Translations under genes and position numbers: made by a program
Notes under the pieces: model-generated
What the model was told of the DNA's origin: nothing
Seen by the model: only the letters and a program-made list of their open reading frames with translations
Database searches by the model: none
From: Brumimicrobium sp041655765
GTDB lineage: Bacteria; Bacteroidota; Bacteroidia; Flavobacteriales_D; Crocinitomicaceae
Length of the DNA: 28,909 bases
NCBI GenBank assembly: GCA_041655765.1
Contig: JBBAEU010000027.1
Span: 1-28,909, forward strand
Direction: 5' to 3'
Shown: positions 24,439 through 28,909 of the stretch, one piece after another
How positions within the stretch are numbered: the stretch's first letter is position 1
Layout: each line of letters opens with the position of its first letter

Positions 24439-26244
24439 ATGGCAACTACAGCAGAAGCGATTCACGAACATGATCATCATGAGCAAAGTTTCGTAACAAA
24501 ATATATCTTTAGTTACGACCATAAAATGATTGGGAAACAATTCCTGATAATGGCTATCTTCATGGGAATTGTCGGAGGAATGCTTTCCATATTTTTCAGA
24601 ATTCAACTGGCTTGGCCTGAACAATCTTCAGACTTTTTAAATCTTTTCTTAGGAGATAGATGGGCTCCTGAAGGAATACTAAATCAAGATATGTTTCTTG
24701 GTCTGGTTACTCTGCATGGTACAATTATGGTTTTCTTTGTTTTGACAGGTGGACTTTCAGGAACATTTTCAAACTCATTGATTCCTTTGCAAATTGGCGC
24801 AAGAGATATGGCATCAGGATTTATCAATATGATGTCGGCATGGCTATATAATATTTCAGCCGTAATTATGCTAGCATCGTTATTCGTTGAATCAGGACCA
24901 GCAATGGCAGGTTGGACAGTTTATCCGCCTCTTTCTGCTTTGCCTCAGGCAGTATCAGGTTCTGGACTTGGTATGTCTTTGTGGATGATATCACTCATTA
25001 TTTTTGTGGCGTCTTCATTATTGGGTTCACTCAACTATGTAGTTACCATCGTTAACATGAGAACGAAAGGGATGACTTTTACACGTCTTCCATTAACAAT
25101 ATGGGCATTCTTAATTACTGCAATTGTAGGAATTATTTCTTTCCCAGTTCTTTTTGCAGCAGTTTTATTACTTGCAATGGATAGAACTTTAGGAACCTCT
25201 TTCTATTTAAGTGATATCATTGTTGGTGGAGAGATGCTTGACCATGTTGGAGGTTCTCCAATTTTATATGAACACTTATTTTGGTTCTTAGGACATCCAG
25301 AGGTTTATATCGTTTTATTACCTTCATTGGGTATTACTTCAGAAATTATTTCAACCATGTCGCGTAAACCAATCTTTGGTTACCGTGCAATGATTGGGTC
25401 TCTATTAGCAATCGGCTTCTTATCGTGTCTGGTATGGGCACACCACATGTTCGTTTCGGGTATGGATCCATTCTTAGCAAGTGTATTTACATTTACAACA
25501 TTGTTGATTGCCGTCCCATCTGCAATTAAGGTATTTAACTACCTAACTACATTATGGAAAGGGTCAATCATATTTACACCAGCCATGTTATTCTCTATCG
25601 GTTTGGTTTCAACTTTCATCTCTGGTGGTATTACAGGAACAGTTTTAGGTAATGCTTCTCTCGATATTCAAGTACACGATACCATGTTCGTTGTAGCCCA
25701 CTTCCACGTTGTAATGGGATTATCATCCATTTTTGGAATGTTTGCTGGTATATACCACTGGTTCCCTAAATTGTATGGAAGAATGATGAATGACAAACTT
25801 GGATATATACATTTTTGGACAACCATAATCGCTGGATATGGCGTTTTCTTACCAATGCACTTTATAGGACTTGGTGGTGCTCCACGTAGATACTATGATT
25901 ATTCTATCTATGATACTTGGAATCCATTAGCAAGTGAAATGGTTTTAGATTTAAACCAAATTATTACTTTCTTTGCAATTTTAGGTTCTATCGGACAGTT
26001 ATTCTTCATCGTAAACTTCTTCTATAGTATATTTAAAGGTCCGAAAGCACCTTTAAATCCATGGAAGTCAAATACACTTGAATGGACAACACCAACAGCA
26101 GTGCCAGGACATGGTAACTGGCCAGGAGAAATTCCTGAAGTACACCGTTGGCCTTATGATTATTCAAAACCAGGTTGGGAAGAAGATTATGTGCCTCAAA
26201 CAGTCCCACTCCGCGAGGGTGAAGTCGATGGTGGTGGTCACTAA
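24439..26244 (+). CDS. coxA: Cytochrome c oxidase subunit I
   Basis: Catalytic subunit of an A-type heme-copper oxidase, 601 residues, about twelve membrane helices. Ligands are in place: His 93 (TLHGTIMVFF) and His 423 for the low-spin heme; His 421 for the high-spin heme; and His 286, His 335 and His 336 for CuB. Tyr 290 in GHPEVY is the cross-linked Tyr, Glu 288 the D-channel-type acid, and Lys 364 (SAIKVF) the K-channel lysine. The N terminus starts with a His-rich EHDHHEQ tag-like stretch. It is the last gene of the act-cox operon; subunits III and IV are not in the window. A perfect terminator hairpin follows 20 bp after the stop. Confidence 0.96.
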   Translation: MATTAEAIHEHDHHEQSFVTKYIFSYDHKMIGKQFLIMAIFMGIVGGMLSIFFRIQLAWPEQSSDFLNLFLGDRWAPEGILNQDMFLGLVTLHGTIMVFFVLTGGLSGTFSNSLIPLQIGARDMASGFINMMSAWLYNISAVIMLASLFVESGPAMAGWTVYPPLSALPQAVSGSGLGMSLWMISLIIFVASSLLGSLNYVVTIVNMRTKGMTFTRLPLTIWAFLITAIVGIISFPVLFAAVLLLAMDRTLGTSFYLSDIIVGGEMLDHVGGSPILYEHLFWFLGHPEVYIVLLPSLGITSEIISTMSRKPIFGYRAMIGSLLAIGFLSCLVWAHHMFVSGMDPFLASVFTFTTLLIAVPSAIKVFNYLTTLWKGSIIFTPAMLFSIGLVSTFISGGITGTVLGNASLDIQVHDTMFVVAHFHVVMGLSSIFGMFAGIYHWFPKLYGRMMNDKLGYIHFWTTIIAGYGVFLPMHFIGLGGAPRRYYDYSIYDTWNPLASEMVLDLNQIITFFAILGSIGQLFFIVNFFYSIFKGPKAPLNPWKSNTLEWTTPTAVPGHGNWPGEIPEVHRWPYDYSKPGWEEDYVPQTVPLREGEVDGGGH

Positions 26245-26264
26245 TTAAAAAAATGATTAATAAT

Positions 26265-26294
26265 AAGCCCAGTATATTTTTACTGGGCTTTTTT
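26265..26294 (+). terminator. Rho-independent terminator ending the act-cox operon
   Basis: Perfect ten-pair stem AAGCCCAGTA/TACTGGGCTT with loop TATTTT, followed by four more T. It is the strongest terminator in the window and closes a 12-kb transcription unit. Confidence 0.93.
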
Positions 26295-26295
26295 G

Positions 26296-26303
26296 TATAT
26301 TTG
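26296..26303 (+). promoter_or_regulatory. Bacteroidota-type -7 element (TATATTTG) for ruvB-queG
   Basis: TATATTTG matches TAnnTTTG and begins two bases after the act-cox terminator T-run. The transcript would start near 26310, about 12 bases before the ruvB GTG. The terminator stem occupies the place of a -33 element. Confidence 0.5.
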
Positions 26304-26321
26304 AAGTGAAAAAATTTTAAC

Positions 26322-27338
26322 GTGGGAGAAGATTTCGATTATAGACAAGAATTTGAAAAAAACGAAGAGATTGATAAGGTTTTAAGACCTAAACAATTGG
26401 CTGACTTTACTGGTCAGAAAAAAATTGTAGAAAATCTTGAGATTTTTATTCAAGCCACGAAAAAAAGAAATGAACCTTTGGATCATGTCCTTCTCCACGG
26501 ACCACCAGGATTAGGAAAAACAACATTGGCACACATCATTGCTAATGAATTAAATGTCGGTTTTAAGGTAACTTCTGGACCCGTTTTAGATAAACCAGGC
26601 GATTTAGCAGGACTTCTTACCAATCTTCAAGAAGGAGATGTTCTATTTATTGATGAAATTCATCGGTTGTCACCCGTTATCGAAGAATATCTGTATTCTG
26701 CAATGGAAGATTTTGTGATTGATATAATGATTGATGCAGGACCAAACGCAAGAACGGTTCAAATTGGATTAAAACCATTTACATTGATTGGTGCTACAAC
26801 TCGTTCCGGACTTCTTACTGCGCCGTTAAGGGCTCGTTTTGGAATCAGCGCACGGTTGCAATATTATAATGCAAAGACCTTGACCTCAATTGTTGAGCGG
26901 TCGAGTGATTTATTAGATATTCCAATCAAAAGCGAAGCAGCTTTTGAAATTGCAAGTCGAAGCAGAGGAACACCAAGAATTGCCAATGCTTTGCTTCGCA
27001 GGGTTCGTGATTTTGCTCAAATAAAAGGAGATGGAACAATCGATTTACAAATTACAAACGTTGCCTTGGAAGCATTAAATGTAGATAAAAATGGATTGGA
27101 TGAAATGGACAACCGATTGCTTTCTACGCTTATAGATAAATTTAATGGTGGGCCAGTAGGAATTACTACCTTGGCAACAGCCGTTGGTGAAAATGCTGGA
27201 ACCATCGAAGAGGTTTATGAACCATTTTTGATTCAAGAAGGATATTTGGTGAGAACCCAAAGAGGAAGAAAAGCAACACCAAAAGCATTTGACCATATAG
27301 GGAAAACACCAGGACTTGAACAAGGTAAATTGTTCTAA
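26322..27338 (+). CDS. ruvB: Holliday junction branch migration DNA helicase RuvB
   Basis: Motor ATPase of the RuvAB complex in recombinational repair. The 338-residue protein shows Walker A GPPGLGKTT (60-68), Walker B VLFIDEIHR (107-115), sensor 1 LIGATTRSG, the LRARFG arginine-finger segment (169-174), sensor 2 RGTPRIANALLRRVRD, and the C-terminal winged helix with EPFLIQEGYL and TPRGRxAT-like RTQRGRKATPKA. The start is GTG at 26322: an in-frame stop lies at 26307-26309, and the next Met is far inside the ATPase domain. The gene follows the act-cox terminator, as commonly seen in Flavobacteriales, and is followed 2 bp later by queG. Confidence 0.97.
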   Translation: MGEDFDYRQEFEKNEEIDKVLRPKQLADFTGQKKIVENLEIFIQATKKRNEPLDHVLLHGPPGLGKTTLAHIIANELNVGFKVTSGPVLDKPGDLAGLLTNLQEGDVLFIDEIHRLSPVIEEYLYSAMEDFVIDIMIDAGPNARTVQIGLKPFTLIGATTRSGLLTAPLRARFGISARLQYYNAKTLTSIVERSSDLLDIPIKSEAAFEIASRSRGTPRIANALLRRVRDFAQIKGDGTIDLQITNVALEALNVDKNGLDEMDNRLLSTLIDKFNGGPVGITTLATAVGENAGTIEEVYEPFLIQEGYLVRTQRGRKATPKAFDHIGKTPGLEQGKLF

Positions 27339-27340
27339 TA

Positions 27341-28288
27341 ATGTCTATTCAATCCAATATACAGAAAAACAGCCAATTCATTAAAAACAAAGCAAAAGAA
27401 CTTGGCTTTATGTATTGTGGTATCTCAAAAGCAGAATTTTTGGAAGAAGAAGCACCACACCTGACTGCTTATCTAAAAAAAGGCAAACATGGAAAAATGA
27501 AATGGTTGGAAGACCATTTTGATAAACGATTGGATCCTACAAAATTAGTTCCAAATGCAAAATCGGTCGTTTCACTTCTATTTAATTATTATCCACACGA
27601 AAAGCAGAAAGATGAAAACTCTCCTAAAATTGCGAAATATGCTTATGGTGAAGACTATCATTTTTTAATTAAAGACAAACTTACCCAATTATTTAAAGCC
27701 ATGAAAGATGAAATTGGCGAAATAAATGGACGAGTCTTTACGGATTCTGCACCCGTAATGGAAAAGTCTTGGGCAAAAAAGTCTGGACTAGGCTGGCAAG
27801 GGAAAAATGCGCTCATTATTACACCTCAAGTAGGTTCTTTTTATTTTTTAGCAGAAATTATTCTGGATTTACCGCTTGAATATGACGGACCAATAAAAGA
27901 TTATTGCGGTACTTGTACTAGATGTATCGATGCGTGTCCAACAGAAGCTCTTACTCCGTATTCAATTGATGCTAGTAAATGTATTTCTTATTTGACAATC
28001 GAATTAAAAGACAATGTTCTACCCAAAGAATTCGAAGGAAAAATGGAAAATTGGGCATTTGGTTGTGATATTTGCCAAGATGTTTGCCCTTGGAATAGAT
28101 TTTCAAAACCGCATAATGAACCCCGTTTGAACCCCCATCCAGACTTACTCAATTTGAATGTAGATGAATGGAAAGAATTAACAAATGAGATTTTCCAAGA
28201 AATTTTTAAGCAAAGTGCAGTAAAAAGAACCAAATTTGAAGGACTCCACAGGAATCTTAAATTTATAAATAAAACGGGAAAACTATAG
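27341..28288 (+). CDS. queG: tRNA epoxyqueuosine(34) reductase QueG
   Basis: Final step of queuosine formation in tRNA; a cobalamin- and iron-sulfur-dependent enzyme. The 315-residue protein has the cobalamin-binding N-terminal domain with SVVSLLFNYYP and KIAKYAYGEDYH, the proposed proton-donor Asp 135 in FTDSAPVMEK, and GWQGKNALIITPQVGSFYFLAEI. Two [4Fe-4S] cluster groups follow: Cys 189/192/195/199 (CGTCTRCIDACP) and Cys 214/242/245/249 (GCDICQDVCPWNR). It starts 2 bp after the ruvB stop, so it is co-transcribed. The C terminus lacks the HEAT-like repeat extension of longer QueG proteins. Confidence 0.96.
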   Translation: MSIQSNIQKNSQFIKNKAKELGFMYCGISKAEFLEEEAPHLTAYLKKGKHGKMKWLEDHFDKRLDPTKLVPNAKSVVSLLFNYYPHEKQKDENSPKIAKYAYGEDYHFLIKDKLTQLFKAMKDEIGEINGRVFTDSAPVMEKSWAKKSGLGWQGKNALIITPQVGSFYFLAEIILDLPLEYDGPIKDYCGTCTRCIDACPTEALTPYSIDASKCISYLTIELKDNVLPKEFEGKMENWAFGCDICQDVCPWNRFSKPHNEPRLNPHPDLLNLNVDEWKELTNEIFQEIFKQSAVKRTKFEGLHRNLKFINKTGKL

Positions 28289-28301
28289 AATAAATTAAGA
28301 A

Positions 28302-28318
28302 GCAGACAAATTGTCTGC
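28302..28318. terminator. Possible bidirectional terminator between queG and the convergent small gene
   Basis: GCAGACAA-A-TTGTCTGC is a perfect inverted repeat (effective stem ~6-7 pairs with a small loop) placed 13 bp after the queG stop and 9 bp after the end of the convergent small gene. T-richness on either side is weak, so termination strength is uncertain. Confidence 0.6.
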
Positions 28319-28327
28319 CTCTATTTG

Positions 28328-28519
28328 TTAATACATTTTATTAAATACCTTTTTTAAGATTGATGGATATAAATGTCCGAACTCGACAATACACCAATCC
28401 TTGAAGTCCTGTAAATCTTCCGATTTACTTATCCATTTTAATGACTTTTCTAATTCTTTCTGAAACAAGTACTTATCAAAACTAACTTTTTTTAAAATGG
28501 TTTTACTTAATTCAATCAT
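28328..28519 (-). CDS. Small conserved-looking protein, 63 residues, unknown function
   Basis: A short basic protein (MIELSKTILKKVSFDKYLFQKELEK at its start, exceeding no signal or membrane criteria) that appears fully helical and soluble, with charged heptad-like spacing and a single Cys in DWCIVEFGHLYP. I believe similar ~60-residue proteins with a SKTIL-KVSFD-LF-KEL pattern occur widely in Bacteroidota, so I regard it as real and not chance. An A-rich stretch (AAAAAGTAAAACT) precedes the ATG, and it converges on queG with a shared hairpin between them. The ORF is too short for composition to be decisive; function unknown. Confidence 0.68.
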   Translation of the reverse strand: MIELSKTILKKVSFDKYLFQKELEKSLKWISKSEDLQDFKDWCIVEFGHLYPSILKKVFNKMY

Positions 28520-28649
28520 AGTTTTACTTTTTGTAAGCTTTTACAAGATAATCTATTTAATATTATTTTCCAATCATTTCATAAAAAACATTTATAGATA
28601 AAAAAGTGTGGATAGTGCCCATAAAAAGTGTGTAAAGCCAGGGAAATTA

Positions 28650-28666
28650 TGCAATTTGTAATTGCA
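28650..28666 (+). other. Palindrome in the IS left end
   Basis: TGCAATT-TGT-AATTGCA is a perfect 7-3-7 inverted repeat 18 bp upstream of the transposase-like ATG. Hairpins at this place in insertion sequences often limit read-through transcription or translation of the transposase. It could instead bind the transposase. Confidence 0.4.
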
Positions 28667-28684
28667 AAATAAATTTTATAAGAT

Positions 28685-28909
28685 ATGGACTTTACACAAG
28701 AACAAATTACAACAATTTTAACTGATTTTTCAAATAAATCAGATAATGGTTATGAAAGATTTTTAAAGTTCTTAGATAAGTGGGGGGGAGAAGTATTCTT
28801 CGTTTAAAGCCATGAAAACCAATCCAATATACGCTTCTTACTTCACATATTTAAACTGTCATGTTCAAATAAGAAGAATGATTTACGCCACGAATTGGAT
28901 AGAACGATT
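28685..28909 (+). pseudogene. IS256-type (mutator-like) transposase fragment, frameshifted and probably internally deleted
   Basis: From ATG 28685 the frame reads MDFTQEQITTILTDFSNKSD and stops at 28807 after 40 residues. At a run of seven G (28782-28788), removing one base restores a frame open to the window end that reads WGEKYSSFKAMK, then YFTYLNCHVQIRRMIYATNWIERL. The latter matches the C-terminal part of IS256-family transposases of Bacteroidota (ending in MIY-TNWIERLN). The first part resembles a transposase N terminus, so the ~250 central residues with the first catalytic Asp residues appear to be missing. Hence a dead copy, unless the G-run is a sequencing error and the deletion a misreading of the family. 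Confidence 0.65.

Larger units (their letters stand above)
28611..28909 (+). mobile_element. IS256-family insertion sequence remnant, left end and partial transposase
   Basis: The last ~300 bp hold a transposase-related frame (28685 to the edge) preceded by a short non-coding terminal region. The word AAAAAGTGTG occurs twice, at 28601-28610 and 28623-28632, and may belong to or flank the terminal inverted repeat. The exact element end cannot be fixed because the right end lies outside the window; 28611 is an estimate. The element lies just outside the conserved respiratory/queG block. Confidence 0.6.

Noticed and set aside
1..28909. CRISPR array, tRNA or rRNA genes, phage or defence genes
   Set aside because: No short regularly spaced repeats, no tRNA or rRNA-like segments and no defence-type domains were found in any gene or gap.
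26245..28909. Missing coxC/coxD as a sign of operon damage
   Set aside because: The intact terminator after coxA and the ruvB-queG order match the usual Flavobacteriales arrangement, where subunits III and IV are encoded elsewhere.

Overview
The window is AT-rich chromosomal DNA from a member of the Bacteroidota, most likely Flavobacteriales. Three things point there. The respiratory operon has the layout actABCDEF-coxB-coxA followed by ruvB and queG. Several genes lack a clear Shine-Dalgarno sequence and are preceded by Bacteroidota-type TAnnTTTG -7 elements. A giant repeat-containing secreted protein of the gliding/type IX-secreted style is also present. A Crocinitomicaceae/Fluviicola-like source is my guess from the adhesin style; it is not proven.

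Layout. Positions 1-2633 (minus) hold the first 877 codons of a large repetitive surface protein whose 3' end lies outside the window. After a 373-bp AT-rich gap, 3007-6000 (plus) is a tight four-gene run: mannose-1-phosphate guanylyltransferase, a zinc-ribbon protein of unknown function, an ArsC-like thioredoxin-fold protein and a MurG-like glycosyltransferase. It ends exactly where a convergent minus-strand group ends: TPR lipoprotein, membrane protein, peptidyl-tRNA hydrolase (8274 down to 6001). From 8578 to 13247 (plus) lies the classical lipid-synthesis cluster: DUF177/YceD, rpmF, plsX, fabH, accB, accC. It closes with a rho-independent terminator. queD follows alone.

Positions 14037-26244 form one long respiratory operon. 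Alternative complex III (ActA-F) oxidises quinol and passes electrons through c-type hemes to the cytochrome c oxidase encoded by coxB and coxA, with CuA in subunit II and heme a/a3-CuB in subunit I. A perfect 19-bp palindrome and a -7 element precede actA, and a strong terminator ends the operon. A new -7 element directly on the terminator tail precedes ruvB-queG. A small convergent gene and a decayed, frameshifted IS256-type transposase fragment, cut by the window end, complete the region.

Most of the window is conserved housekeeping sequence, and I see no clearly new multi-gene system. The observations most worth checking are the helix-hairpin-helix domain fused to the C terminus of ActC, a long insertion inside the CoxB CuA domain, the palindrome upstream of actA, the sixth heme motif in ActA, the recently duplicated segment in the adhesin, and the IS remnant with a one-base G-tract frameshift.
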